Assembly: GCA_037447655.1 (NCBI GenBank)
Contig: JBBHKE010000227.1
Span: 1 to 57,121 of the forward strand
DNA length: 57,121 bases
Direction: 5' to 3'
From: Zygnema cylindricum
Taxonomy: Eukaryota > Streptophyta > Zygnematophyceae > Zygnematales > Zygnemataceae
Shown: positions 1-13,300 of the stretch, piece by piece
How the letters are laid out: each line of letters opens with the position of its first letter
Position numbering within the stretch: position 1 is the first letter of the stretch
The notes under the pieces: model-generated
Seen by the model: only the letters and a program-made list of their open reading frames with translations
Told to the model about the DNA's origin: nothing
Databases searched by the model: none
Position numbers and translations under genes: made by a program

Positions 1-1738
1 AAAATAAGTAAGTTCACTAAGATACAATAACTTGGGGCCATACCCTAACTCCGCCACCACCGCTACTCCACGAAATGATTATCGATTTATTGTTGATGAT
101 GTCTCTACTCTAACTCACGTTGACCTTAAGGTGGAGGAAGGTCTCTTAACATTTCAACAAGCCCTCTTCCAGCAAGGGACCAGTCCACATCCATGATTTT
201 CGTTGTTTTGGACCGTGACTTCTTAAAAAATAAACTTGTATACGTTTTGGTTTTTTTGTAGGCGATCAACTTTTTTTTTCCCAAGTCCTTTTTTGTTTGT
301 TTTAATCGTTTAGACGTACCTTACATTTTTTTTACTTTTGTAATCATTAAAGGTTGTTTCAATTTTTCCCTTTTTGTACACATGGTTTTACCATCGCAAC
401 TTTTGCAATAAAGACTTCTCAAATTACTAACTCCGCCTTTTGTATTCAATTCATACCAATAACTCTATGCAAACAATTTTAGTATTTTCGGAATTAATAA
501 TTCGATATATGCACAAAGCATAGGGTTTGCCTACCTTGCAATAAAGCGATCGTTTTTAGAGTTGGTGTTAAGCTTGCAAGTCGGTTGAGGGTTAATCTTA
601 AACCATGAGTGTTTGAAAAAATATAGTTTTAAAACTTTATTTGAGTTTTATGGATTTTATTTATTTATTTTGAGTAATGTAATAGCAGTAGTAACATGAA
701 GGGACTAATCATCGAGGGGCCTCAAAATCACAAAGAATTGAGCAAGCGCATATTCTTTATTTCATTGGTAAGGTCCAAACTCCATATACTTCAACTTAAA
801 TTTTGGATTGACATTGGTTCACGGTTAACACCGTATATACATTTATTACGTTTAATTCTTGAAAGGAGAAAGGATGTCATACTATCATCACTTATGTTTT
901 AGTGAATTTAGCGTTCATTTAAAAGTTTAGGTCATTATGGCTCGTGGTCCAACTGACAATTGATTGTTGGATGGACGATGACGTTTCGCGATGCCAATTT
1001 TGTGTTTGTTGAAAAACATTATGTTGAGATAGTTAAATGGTAGCTTCAAAGTTTTTATCTTTTTTGTCATTGTTGACCATTCGTCGACGGAAAGACTTTC
1101 GGTTGTACCTTTTGTTATCTTGTTATTTCCCTAATTAACATTAAATATAAGGTGGATATGTTATAATATGGACATCTTGCACAATATTTATTTGCCTCAA
1201 AACATAAAACAAGCTATAACATATACAAGTTACAACTACACAAAATTACAAATGAGCCACATTGCAACACAGAAGTTTACAATATGCTTGTTATGTGCAA
1301 AAGTAATTGGACCATAAAGTTGCGCAATATGACGTAAAGAGGCCACTTTTGATGTCGATGGGCAATACATGCCATTTTTTAATATCATTGGGGACAACAA
1401 TGTACTAGAAATGACCGAATTTTTGTTGCGAACGAATAAAAATAATAAGTGGATGTTTATAAAGTAATTGTATAATACATCTAGTTGTACCTATCCCACA
1501 TAATATTTGTTGTCTTTTCATATGATCTTCGCCTTATGAAACCTTACAAATCTGACCCGCTTTGTATCCCTAAACAAATATTTTTTTCCATTTGTTTTAG
1601 CCTATTCAATTCTCTCGGTTATGTTGCATCTCAACCCTAAAGTTTATCCTTCAAAGTTTCAACAACTGAAAGTACACAGGTTTTTAGCATATCGTATGCA
1701 TATTGCACGGGTCTACTATTTCGCATGTGAAAAGCATG
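1..1738. other. AT-rich intergenic stretch, no gene recognised
   Basis: The sequence is AT-rich with many stops in all frames. The longest open frame (696-902 +, 68 codons) has no recognisable motif and looks like chance. No splice-linked coding series or terminal repeat was seen. Confidence 0.5.
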
Positions 1739-1746
1739 AAACAAAG

Positions 1747-2195
1747 CAAAGTTAAAAAGTAGGCGTTTCAATTGTAGGCCTTATGTGGGCGCCTTTATCG
1801 TTAGTCGTGTTATGGGCTTTTCATGTGATCTTCTTATATCGCTACTTTGATCACCGACCGTCTGATCGTCCAAATCTGACGGTAGTCCTATCGTAAGTTG
1901 TGTTATGGGCTTTTCATGTGATCTTTTTAGATCGCTACTTTTATCAGCGACCGTCCGATCGTCCAAATCTGACGGTTTAAATAAAAATACATCAAAACTC
2001 ACATTTTTTTTTGTCCGAATGTTGTTCAAAATTTAGACGTGACGTTTAATTATCTATCGATCCATGTGCAACTCAACCCTGTTACTATTTTTTTCATTTT
2101 GCGACCAATACAATATGGGTCTTTAGGTCATATTGTATGTTTTGCGTACAATAGGCATATTGTATGGACGTCATTTCACCTACTTTTTAACTATG
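1747..2195 (-). mobile_element. hAT-like MITE, copy 1 (449 bp)
   Basis: The terminal inverted repeats are CAAAGTTAAAAAGTAGG at the left and the complement of CATAGTTAAAAAGTAGG at the right. The copy is flanked by an exact 8-bp duplication AAACAAAG at 1739-1746 and 2196-2203. An 8-bp duplication with CA-starting ends fits the hAT superfamily. The inside holds two tandem copies of a ~92-bp unit that stays open in one frame on the minus strand, but no transposase. Copies 2 and 3 lie at 2807-3118 and 3434-3891. Confidence 0.85.
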
Positions 2196-2273
2196 AAACA
2201 AAGTATCAATTGTTCAACACCCACTTATGGGGTTATCACGTTGAATTTGCCTTCATTTTCAAGGCGAATAGTA

Positions 2274-2774
2274 CACCCTGACTCGTAATTAGAGTAACTT
2301 ACTCTAATTCGGTCGCTCAAAATTTAAACTCTATCACATGAAATAGTGCAAATGATTCTAATTTTTTCATTATTATATTTAAGGTAAAGTTTAATTAGCG
2401 TTTTTAATTCGAATATAGGTTCATTTTAAATAGTGTGGAGTGCGGACGACCTCCGACCGTGCAAAATTGTACTTTATTAAGTAAAAAATTACAAATAATG
2501 ATTTAATACAGGCCGTTATCATGTAACTGCGTTTTAAGAAACCGCGTAGTGCAAACGTCATAGTGACGATAAACTGTACGTTTTGCCAAATTCTGTACGA
2601 ATACCTTATTTACAGTAGAGGATATTAGCATGCCAAATTAGAGTACTTAAATAAATTAGTGTAAACTTCATAGTTGAAACAACTCTATCACACAAATTAG
2701 CGTTCATTACTCTAATTTGTTTTTTTAGTTTTTGTTCTCCAATTTGTTCATTACTCTAATTACGATTCGTGGTG
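2274..2774. mobile_element. TA-flanked MITE of the CACC-end family (501 bp)
   Basis: The ends are inverted repeats. The left reads CACCCTGACTCGTAATTAGA and the complement of the right reads CACCACGAATCGTAATTAGA. Both ends abut TA dinucleotides (2272-2273 and 2775-2776), as expected for a TA target duplication. Related ends occur at 8769-8993, 29735-29937 and 46115-46667. No transposase is visible. It lies exactly between copies 1 and 2 of the hAT-like family. Confidence 0.7.
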
Positions 2775-2806
2775 TAGAGTTATGGGAAACCGTTCGTAGA
2801 ATAAAC

Positions 2807-3118
2807 CATAGTTCAAAAGTAGGCGTTTTTAACTTTTTATGGTAGGCCTTGGTCGGCGCCTTTATCGTAAGTTGTGTTATGGGCATTTCATGTGATCTTC
2901 TTAGATCGCTACTTTGATCAGGGACTGTCCGATCGTCCAAATCTGACGGTGATAATATTTTTTTTGGTCCTAATGTTTTAATTGGTTCAATGTTTGGTCC
3001 GAATGTTTTAATTGGTCCGAATAGGTCCGAATTCAATACGGGTCTTAAGGTCATATTGTATGTTTTGCATACAATAGGCATATAGTATGGGCCTACTTTC
3101 ACCTACTTTTGAACTATG
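2807..3118 (-). mobile_element. hAT-like MITE, copy 2 (312 bp)
   Basis: It has perfect 17-bp inverted ends CATAGTTCAAAAGTAGG and an exact 8-bp target duplication GAATAAAC at 2799-2806 and 3119-3126. It holds only one copy of the ~92-bp internal unit, against two in the other copies, which explains most of its shorter length. A short repeat of TTGGTCCGAATG-like sequence sits in its middle. Confidence 0.88.
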
Positions 3119-3433
3119 GAATAAACCGTATGAATTGTACGATTCATCCTCAAAATGAGGGTAAAACGTCGGTACACGGGCCATCGTTATTACTTATTAG
3201 AGTTCAACATTTTTCAGTCATTTTTCTTTCTCGTCACCTATTTTCCGGTTTTCAACCATGACGTGAAATCGAAAGGCAAAGCCATTACCTTTAGTGTGCT
3301 TGCCTCGGAAAAAGAATCCAACGGACCATCACAGAGATAAACTCTTTTGACTGCTCGGAAATGTTTCACTCCAATAACGACGGGCGGTTTAGTGTATTTA
3401 GTATTAACCCTATGTGGACATCTTACATTCGAT

Positions 3434-3891
3434 CATAGTTCAAAAGTAGGTGACCGTACGCCCATACAATATGCCTATTGTATGCAAAACATACAATATG
3501 GCCTTAAGACCCATATTGTATTGGCCGCAAAATGAAATAACATAGTAACAGGGTTGAGTTGCACATAGATCGATAGAGAATTAAACGTCATGTCTAAATT
3601 TGAAAAAAAAAACCGAACAAAAAATTCTTTTTCTGTGAGTTTTGAGCGACTTTTTATTTAAACCGTCAGATTTAGACGATCTGACGGTCGTTGATGAAAG
3701 TAACGATCTAAGAAGATCACATGAAAAGCCCATAACACAACTTACGATAGGACTATCGTCAGATTCGGACGATCGGACGGCCGCTGATGAAAGTAGAGAT
3801 CTTAGAAGATCACATGGAAAGCCCGTAACACAACTTACGCTAAAGGCGGCCTACAAAAGGCCTACCAAAAAACGCCTACTTTTGAACTATG
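3434..3891 (+). mobile_element. hAT-like MITE, copy 3 (458 bp), opposite orientation
   Basis: It begins CATAGTTCAAAAGTAGG and ends with its complement, with an exact 8-bp target duplication CATTCGAT at 3426-3433 and 3892-3899. It is the reverse complement of copy 1 along nearly its whole length, so the two form a ~450-bp inverted repeat. It holds two copies of the ~92-bp unit, which read as an 80-90-codon open frame with a repeated RRSHEKPITQLTIG-like segment. That frame is probably a by-product of the repeat. Confidence 0.88.
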
Positions 3892-3899
3892 CATTCGAT

Positions 3900-5020
3900 C
3901 TTGATATGGTGTGAAATAAAGCGTTTTATTTTTTTCTATCAAATCCGGGTAAGTACGATATTTCGCGGTTATTTCTTAGAATTTTTGTTCATTCATCACC
4001 AGCGTGTCGGACAGCACATACGGATGATAAAGTACCGTAAAGGACCTTTTGGCTTTTTCTTCTTGCCACGTCAGTAATTAGACTCCAAGTGACCAACAGC
4101 GTATTTGGAGGCTGTGATCCTGGCCCTTCAACCGCTAATAGTATTTATTATTACTGTTTATTTTGAGTTTGAATATAAACGAAAGGCCAAAAGTTAGCGA
4201 GAAAGCTCCTTGATCAGCGCTAAATAAAGTGTATGTAAACTGGAGCTACACTAAAAATCACCTGTTTCGTAGTGCGATCCACTTTGTTACCAGGTTATCG
4301 CAAAATTCGTTAGTACTTGAGTGTTACTAATTATATTGTGGTCCACAGTAATGTTACCCAGCGCTGCAGCTTCCCGTGGCCTTCGTTTCTTTGCTTGAAA
4401 CTGGGAAAAATATTCAGGTCAGTAACCTTGAAACTGCTAACCGGACTATCACATACGCCAGAATCGCGTTTACTGGCCAGTATTATGGCAATCCTACAAG
4501 AAACGGAACTATTGACACAAATGAACGTCCGAATCGTACAGCTCTATGTACGATTCCTTTGAACCAATTTGTAACTTGCTTTGTCTCATTCGATCTGCTT
4601 CCCTTACATTCAAATTTCCACTCAAGCAACAGTTTCGCATGTTGCAAATCTTTGGATTAGAGAGAGAAAAAAAAGGAAACCAACGAACACACGAACCAAA
4701 CCAAACCAAAACAAAACAAAACATGAAAAAAATGCTGTCTGCTGGCATGTCATCAATATCTCATTCTGTATCACGCCAGCATGGACTAACGTGTATCCAG
4801 CATTGTTGACATACAAATTGAAATCCTTGCACAAAAACGGCAGTCAGTCAGTCTACTGGCTTCACTTCACTCCTAGTCTTCTGATACAAAAGTTTTGGCT
4901 ACAAGCTGGTCACTCTTTCTCCTTTTCCCTTTCATCAGTAGTCTGCCAAAACCTGCCAAAATTTGTGAAAACTGTGCTTAACATCCTTTTTTTTGTTTTC
5001 GTACATTTTTTTCTTGCGTA
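3900..5020. other. Intergenic and promoter-proximal region of the TPS gene
   Basis: Several overlapping short open frames occur on both strands with no family motif. A stretch near 4444-4550 resembles the foldback element at 31736-31874 (it shares TTACTGGCCAGTATT) and may be a relic of it. No gene is supported. Confidence 0.4.
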
Positions 5021-5021
5021 C

Positions 5022-5029
5022 TATATAAA
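5022..5029 (+). promoter_or_regulatory. TATA box of the TPS gene
   Basis: CTATATAAATAG at 5021-5032 is a textbook plant TATA element. It lies about 190 bp upstream of the TPS start codon and would place transcription start near 5055-5065, giving a 5' leader of roughly 155 bases. It is inferred from sequence alone. Confidence 0.6.
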
Positions 5030-5216
5030 TAGAAAAGACAGTTTTCCCTACCGTCATTTTTTTACATCTTTACTTTTTCGACCTGCCAGGCTGTCCTCAA
5101 CTTTCAGGGACGTCCGAAGCTTCCATTTTTTTTTAAATTAACGCTTTATAATTCTGTTCATATTTTTTGTAAACCGTTTATTTTGTAAACTGTAGTTTCT
5201 AATCCTTGTTAGCAGT

Positions 5217-7291
5217 ATGTCTCGATCATATGCTAACTTGTTGGACCTTTCTGGAGATGCTCCTATGTTTACAAAACCTGTTGCAAAGAAAGCTTTTCCT
5301 CGGTCCATGACAGTTACTTCTCTTTTTTCCGAATCCAAAGAAGGAGAGAATGCGGATAGTGTGACATCTGAAGCGCCGTCATCTTTGTCACAAGAGAGGC
5401 TCATTTTGGTCGCAAACATGCTTCCTTTGCACGCAGAGAGGAAGGAAGATAACTCGGTAAGGAGAGAGTGGAGAGGGGGAGGCAGAAAGAGAGGAAGAAG
5501 GAGAAAGAGAGGCAGCGGAAGGCCAGATTTTAGCTTCGGTTCTGGCTGTAGGTTTAGTCTTCATTTTTTAGTTCACTTTCCCTATGTAAAATTTTCAGAT
5601 TTTTTTGGCCTTTGGTTTTGGATCCGGCCTCGGCTTTTGGCTTTGGTTTTGGTAGTTCTATGCTTTTCTACTTGTTATTATTTTCAGTTCTACGAGTTAC
5701 ACTTCGAATGGTCGTCCAATGGCTTCATGCTCTACTTCATCCTTGTTTTTCAATGTTTTTTAGATACTCTAAGGCCTGATATAAATATTTTAATCTAGTT
5801 ATGGTGTCATTTATGGAGCTTTTTAAAACTGCGAATGCCTGAAGGCTTATATGTATCCCTTTGTTTCTTAAACTTGGCTTTTTTCTCTTCTTGTCAACCT
5901 TTTCTCAAAAAACTCGTAAAAATAACTGATAGAAGTAACTCTTTAATATTCCTTGTATTCAATGTATGTTATCATTGGTCAAATTGGTGCGGTGAATGTG
6001 AAATGAGTAAAGTGAGAAACTAATCTTCATGGATAGATGTTCATGGATCGATTTGGGCTGTGGTAATGGTACTTGAGGCATTATTTTTTTTATTATTCAT
6101 TTATTTATTTTGGGGTTCGGTTTACTGTGGCACAGGGCTGGCAATTCCAATGGAACGAAGATTCATTGTTATTGCAAATGAAAGAAGGTCTCCTATTGAG
6201 AGCTGGGGAAGAAATGGACGTTCTTTATGTTGGTTCCCTTCCAGTAAGTCACGAGGAACTCTTGTCAGGGCTCTCTCTCTCATCCTCTCTTTTCTCTCTC
6301 CCTCTCCCTCCCTCCTTCCCTACCTCCCTCTCGCCCTCCCTCCCTGCCTGCCTCTTGCCCTCCCTCCCTGCCTCCCTGCCTGCCTCCCTCCCTGCCTGCC
6401 TCCCTCCCTCCCTCCCTCCCTCCTTCCCTCCCTCCCTCCCTCCCTCCCTCCCTCTCTCCCTCCCTCCCTCCCTCCCTCCCTCCCTCCCTCCCTCCCTCCC
6501 TCCCTCCCTCCCTCCCTCCCTCCCTCCCTCCCTCCCTCCCTCCCTCCCTCCCTCCCTCCCTCCCTCCCTCCCTCCCTCCCTCCCTCCCTCCCTCCCTCCC
6601 TCCCTCCCTCCCTCCCTCCCTCCCTCCCTCCCTCCCTCCCTCCCTCCCTCCCTCCCTCCCTCCCTCCCTCCCTCCCTCCCTCCCTCCCTCCCTCCCTCCC
6701 TCCCTCCCTCCCTCCCTCCCTCCCTCCCTCCCTCCCTCCCTCCCTCCCTCCCTCCCTCCCTCCCTCCCTCCCTCCCCTCCCTCCTCCCTCCCTCCCTCCC
6801 TCCCTCCCTCCCTCCCTCCCTCCCTCCCTCCCTCCCTCCCTCCCTCCCTCCCTCCCTCCCTCCCTCTCTCCATCCCTTTCTGTTTTTGTCTCGGAAATGG
6901 AGACTGGCTGCTTATTTATAAGAGGTTATCTTTCTCACCAATAAGGTTTAGTACTATCTAAGTTTAACAATTTTTGTAAAATAAGGTTTAGTTCTACCTA
7001 AGTTTAACAATATTTGTAAGCAATTCTTTCCTTAGAAATACACCAGGAGAGGGAAGGACTGTCTCCAGATATGCCTGTGGAATACTTTTTATTTTTGTAA
7101 GTTCTTGTTTCCGGTACATTTGACCATTGAAGATCGATAGTGATGGAATCTTCTTTTTCGGGAATGTCGTATTGGAGCGTTTTTTTTTTTTTTTTATATG
7201 CTTGGATGTGTGAGAGGTTGTAAATTGCCGTGTCTGTTGTTAGATAGATGCCTCTGTGGAAGGAGATTAGGCTCGATTTTTGTTACAGAAA

Positions 7292-7340
<49 letters not shown>

Positions 7341-10300
7341 TTTTTTTCTTCCACTCATTCTCCCGTACTCTCCCCAAGCATTATTGTATGAAAACGACTG
7401 AATCAATTGGCACTTGCTGGTGGGCTTTTGTTTGTTTTTATTTAGGTTGATGTTGCTCCAAGTGAGCAAGACGAGGTTGCAGCGATTTTACTCGAGAAGT
7501 TCAGTTGTGTGCCTACATTCTTGAGCCCAGAATTAAAGGGAAGGTGAGATTTTGGGTTTTTTTCTCCTTCTTAAGCACGCTATCCATGCCAATTCGGGTC
7601 ATGATATAAATGTGTCGAAAAGGTATGGAAACATTATATGTGGCTAGACAATTTTATATGCGTACAATAATCGGAAAACCTGCATGGGTCAGTAGATAAG
7701 GGTTTTTCAGCACGTTTTCGCTTTTTGAACCGTGATTCAGGTGAAAGTATCTTTTGGTCATGCTTATCTAGGGCCTCCATTATGGAAGAGTTTATATCTT
7801 TTCTTTGTTGTTTGTTTATATTCCTCTGTAAAACTTTAAATCGACTGCGAGAAACTCTTCATTTCACAAGTATGAGAATATAATCCGAGATCTCTCGTGT
7901 TCATATTGTGTTTTCTCCGTACAGGTTTTATCACGGATTTTGTAAACAGCAATTATGGCCTCTTTTTCATTACATGTTACCACTGACTCCAGACCATGGA
8001 GGAAGATTTGACAGAGGTTTATGGCAGGCTTATGTTTCAGCCAATAAGATTTTTGCAGATAAGGTGATGGAGGTCATTAGTCCAGATGATGACTATGTAT
8101 GGGTACATGATTACCATCTCATGGTTCTTCCCACTTTCTTGAGGAAACGATTTAATAAAGTGAGGCTTGGGTTTTTCTTGCACAGGTAAGATGAACAACC
8201 ACGATGTTGTAAAAAAAAACAACATCGACTTTCTTTGGTTTTTTTTGTTGTTTATTTTTTATTTGCGGGATCGTATTCCTGACCGAGGTTTTATAAGCCA
8301 GATTTAGTATCCTATTAGGGAAATAATTTAGGGTAAACAGAGGACTCATTTAGATGTGCTTTGTTCTTGGCTCACATAAGAGAGATTGGAGATTTATAAC
8401 CTTTTTTTTTTAGTTTTCGTGCTAAGAGTACATTTCTGCGGGTGTATTGACAGGGGAGAGCTCTTTTGGATAATTATTTGATGAACCACAAAATCAGATG
8501 GTTGTTGTTTCCGCAGCAAGTCAATTTTTCTGTTAATAGAGTATTGGAATTCTGCAATTTGACTGTTCGCCAAATTTAGTGCAGGCAACGAACTTCAAAG
8601 ATTCTTTATCATAAACATTATTGGAGGTTCTAAACTTCAGCTTCCTACTTTTGAAATAAAACATTGTCAATTTAGGTTTTCATATTCCTGACGAAGTTTG
8701 TGATTGGATTGACTATTTATGTGACTATTTTGGATTAACTATGTACGATGTTGTAAGCTTGGAAGCTACACCTCTAATCGTTATTAGTGTTGAAGTATTT
8801 TTCGCCACTTAAAACATATTTTTTTCGTTCACACTTGTCTGATTGTCAATCCGATGGCTGCTATTGGAAGGCAAGATTCTCACCTTCCTATTGGCGGTCT
8901 CCAATTGACAATCCATAAGTGTGCACGGAGAAAATATGTTTTAAGTGGCGAAAAAAACACTATTTTTATTAACACTAATAGCGATACACGGTGTAGCATA
9001 TAATTTTGCAGAACTTTTACCCAGCTCGTGTTTTTCCTGTCTTTCAGCCCTTTCCCATCATCGGAGATTTATCGAACTTTGCCCGTAAGAGACGAGATTC
9101 TTCGAGCAATGTTAAATGCTGACCTCATAGGTTTCCATACATTCGATTATGCGAGACACTTTCTTTCTTGTTGTAGTCGAATGCTCGGCTTGGAGTATAT
9201 GTCCAAACGAGGACATATAGGTTTGGAATATTATGGAAGAACAGTGGGAATTAAAATCATGCCTGTAGGTGTTCATATGGGGCAATTAGCCGCAGGACTT
9301 AAACTTGCAGATACAGAGTGGAGAGTGGGAGAACTCAAAGCTCAATTTGAAGGGAAGACAATTCTTCTTGGAGTTGATGACATGGATATATTTAAAGGCA
9401 TTGGTAGGCAAACCGTCTCCTTCTTCTCTTCATCTTCTCTTCATCTTCTTTTTCTCTTCTTCTCCTTCTCTTCGTCTTCTTCTCTTCGTCTTCTTCTCTT
9501 CGTCTTCTTCTTCTCTTCGTCTCCTTCTTCTCTTCGTCTCCTTCTTCTCTTCGTCTCCGTCTCTTCGTTCCTTTATCGAATAACAAAACATGGTCAAAAA
9601 CTTTTGCATACCCATTTTGCCTCTTTTCACATATTCTATTAGCAAACTATGTATCAGCCTCTATGTACAACAATCTTATCTGTGTGTATGTCGTTTCTAT
9701 TGGGTAATATGAATAATGATTTCTTTTTCTTTATGTTTTTCCAGGATTAAAATTGTTGGCAATGGAGACCATGTTGAGGCAACATCCTGAATGGGTTGGG
9801 AAGGCCGTTTTAGTTCAACTGGCAAATCCTGCGAGGGGTAGAGGGAAGGATGTTACAGAGGTACAAGAAGAAGCTTATGCAATCACAAGGTAAGCTTATA
9901 AGTTCTGTATTGCAGTCCTGTACCTATGGAGTTCGTGCTTTTGGAATGGTATGTACATGTGTTTTTTTTGCTAGTACAGGTAATCTTTTTTCCAAATCGA
10001 TTGCAGTCGATATCTTTTACACAAGCATATTACCTTTTACTCGTTCATATTCTGTGCACTAGATTTGATTTATCATCAACTTGATTATTTTTTGGGAGGA
10101 ATTGCTTTGTATGAGCTTCTTCATATGCTATTCAACGTATTGGAACTAGTTTAAACGTATTAGAATTAGTTAAAAAATAGGCAAAAAGATAAACTAGTCA
10201 AAACAATGATGGTTTATTTGAGTGATGGTTTATTTGGCACGGGGAAATTTGTCTATTTACAGGGGTGTTGAACTTAAAAAAATTGAACTGCTTATTTTGG

Positions 10301-13300
10301 GGATACGATGACTGAGTAACTTTCTATACCTCTTCTTGCTCCAGTCAGTGGATGGAGACTCTCCTCGTATTTTAATTTTGTTATGCTTTTTTTTATTTAT
10401 CTCGGAAGTCAAATGAAGTTTCCTGATTGGAAAGTAATTAAACCATTTTTATTTTGAAAAAAGTATAAGTGAAGCAACCTTCAATTTAGAGATCAAATAT
10501 TAGTCATTTTGTTATGAAATTTCTAACACTCGTTATTGTTGTTCATAAAAATATGGCGTGTGGCAATGTGGGTTAAAAACTTTCGAGATAATTAGTGAAT
10601 TGCTGGATATTTAAGTGCATGGACATTTATTTGTCTTTGTTTTTCGTTAATGGAATTTTTTGATAATTGCGAGTTGTCAAGACTTGAAAATTTTCACCAT
10701 TTGTGAACAATGATATTTCTGCTGGACTCTGGCTGTGTTTTCTTTTTTTTTCTCTTTTTTTTTCTGGTGTTCAACACTTTGAAAGTCCTGCCAAGTTCCC
10801 ACAGCTGCTCAAGGAAATTGGAAATCTTTCTACCTCTAGGCTCATTTTGTCCCAGTTTTTTGGTTACAGTTCCATGGTGTAAAGCATATTTGAATGTAGA
10901 AAAACAGAAGAAAAAGTGTATCTGGAGATCTCGTACAATATGCGAATTAAATCGTTGAATATGCATATAATACGGAATCTCCACATGTAAAGCTTCCGTA
11001 TTTTGCAAGTATAAAGTCATTCTGTTGCTGGCATTAATTTCTACCAAAAATAGTATGAAAATACAGTATAAGAAATTTCAACGTCTTGGAACATGAAAAA
11101 TATTTTGCTGAACCCCACTGCAAAGCCACTCACTGTTGAGGAACGTATGATAAAGTTCTTATTACAACTTCGGTTCTTGTATAAGTGTAATGTTTGCATG
11201 GAGCTATATATTCTTAGATTCGTGATTTTTGTTTTTTTGTCTGTGTAGGGCTCAAGCTGATTTGTGGCCTGTAAATATAGGTAGGAACCTCGGTCAATTA
11301 TTATCAAATCAATTACACAATTTTTAACATCAAAACTGAAGCGGATGTGGGATGTTACCTTTGAGTAGTAATTTCACATTCTTTGTTCTATAACTTTCAA
11401 ATCTATTCCCTTTTTTCACAAAATAGGTGCCACAAAAATTGAAATTTACTGTCAATTTCATTTTTCTCGCAGACGTATTAACGCAGAATTTGGACGTGAA
11501 GGTTATCAACCAGTTGTAATTTTAGAACGCCATGTTCCTCTTTATGAAAGAATCGCCTTCTATACTATAGCCGAAGTCTGTGTGGTGACAGCTGTCCGAG
11601 ACGGAATGAATTTGATTCCTTACGAATATATCGTCTGTCGAGAAGGAGGAGATCCTCAGAAAAAAACCGATTCTTCTTCTACGACTCGTACACCTTCGAC
11701 TCCTGGAGGCAGTCAGGGAGGATCGCAGGAGTTCGGTGTTCTCAAAAAAGAAGGAAGGAAAAAAAGTATGCTTGTTGTTTCGGAGTTTATTGGGTGTTCT
11801 CCCTCTCTTAGTGGTGCAATTAGGGTTAATCCATGGAATATTGAACATCTGGCAGATGCTCTAAATTCAGCGATTACTATGCCGGATTCAGAACAATATC
11901 TTCGACATGAGAAACATTATCGATACGTCAGTACTCATGATGTGGGATACTGGGCGCAAAGCTTTATGAGTGATTTCGAACGAACTTGCAGGTTGGTAAT
12001 TTGTCTCTCTCCTCTCCCTCTCCCTCTTCCTCGATTTCTGCCTCTCCCTCTCCCCCTCCCTCTCCCTCTCCCTCTCCGGCTTTTTCTTAAGGTGTGAGCG
12101 AAACATATGTTTGTTGTGTCAGCTTTTCAGTCTTCCGTTTTTGGAAATCATGTAAGCTAGATTTTGTTGTTGTCATCCCCCTTTTTTTTTTTTTGCCTTT
12201 TTTTTGCCTTTTTTTAGCAGTTTTGTTCACAATGAACTTGCAGGAACTTTGATATTTGATCGATATCCTTGTATATTATTGCAGAGCCTGAACTTGAACT
12301 GTAATTTTTCCTCCTTTTTTTTAAATTGTTTTTGTTTTTTAATTATTTTCTTTTTAAACTCTTTTTTTTTGTAATTGTTCTCGTTTTAATTGTTTTTTTT
12401 TCAAATTGTTTTTTTTTTTTTAAATTGCTTTTTTGTTTAAATTCTTTTTTTTCAAATTGTTTTATTTCTTTTGGTTAATTGTTATTTTGCAGAGAGCATA
12501 GTCGTCTTCGCTGCTATGGAATAGGGTTTGGTCTTGGTTTCCGTACAGTGGCTTTGGACCCTAATTTCAGGAAACTGCAAACTGAACACATTGTAAGAAC
12601 ATATAGACGGAGCAAAAGTCGAGCGATTTTGCTTGACTACGATGGTACTATGATGCCACAGGTATGTTTCCGTTTTTTTGAATTTTTTTTTGAAAGAATT
12701 TGGTATCTATTTTGGGTAGTTTATAATTCATTGAGTTTTAATGTGCTGGTTTTCTAATGCTGTCTAGTTTAATCTTTGTGAGTCGATTAAACCTCGATGG
12801 AAAGTAGTTGCATTTTTATCCCTCTTCAAAACTCGATAAAAAAGGAATTTTATGTTTTGAACAGTTTTTTTTGTTTGTTGTCTTTAACATTTGATAAAAA
12901 GAAGTCTCTTTTTTATCTGGTTGCTGTCAGCTGGTTTAATTTCCTTTCAGTATTAAATTTTATTATAAGTATGTTATTCGAACAAATGATACATGTGAAA
13001 AATATTAAATGAATTTGAATTCCTGACAGTATTTTTGGTACAATGTGTTTATCAACAAGACTCCTAGTGCTGAAGTTATTTCCCTTGTTAAAAATACTCT
13101 TTCTAGCGACTCTAAAATATGTAGTTTTTATTATTCTTATAAGTATGTTATTAAAACGGATGGAAGATACCAAAAGAATTTGACTTTCTGACAGTATTTT
13201 TGGTACAATGTTTATCCTCCAGGCTTCTATCAACAAGACTCCAAGTGCCGAAGTTATTTCCCTCGTTAATACTCTTTCTAGCGACCCTAAAAATGTGGTT

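Noticed and set aside
1781-3914. Repeated RRSHEKPITQLTI frames that might suggest a repeat protein
   Set aside because: All lie inside the three hAT-like MITE copies and come from their ~92-bp internal unit. There is no start, promoter or family support.
6060-6944. Long open frames (up to 294 codons, PPSL/REGG repeats) over the TCCC array on both strands
   Set aside because: They are the translation of a tetranucleotide repeat inside TPS intron 2. Any such array is open in several frames.
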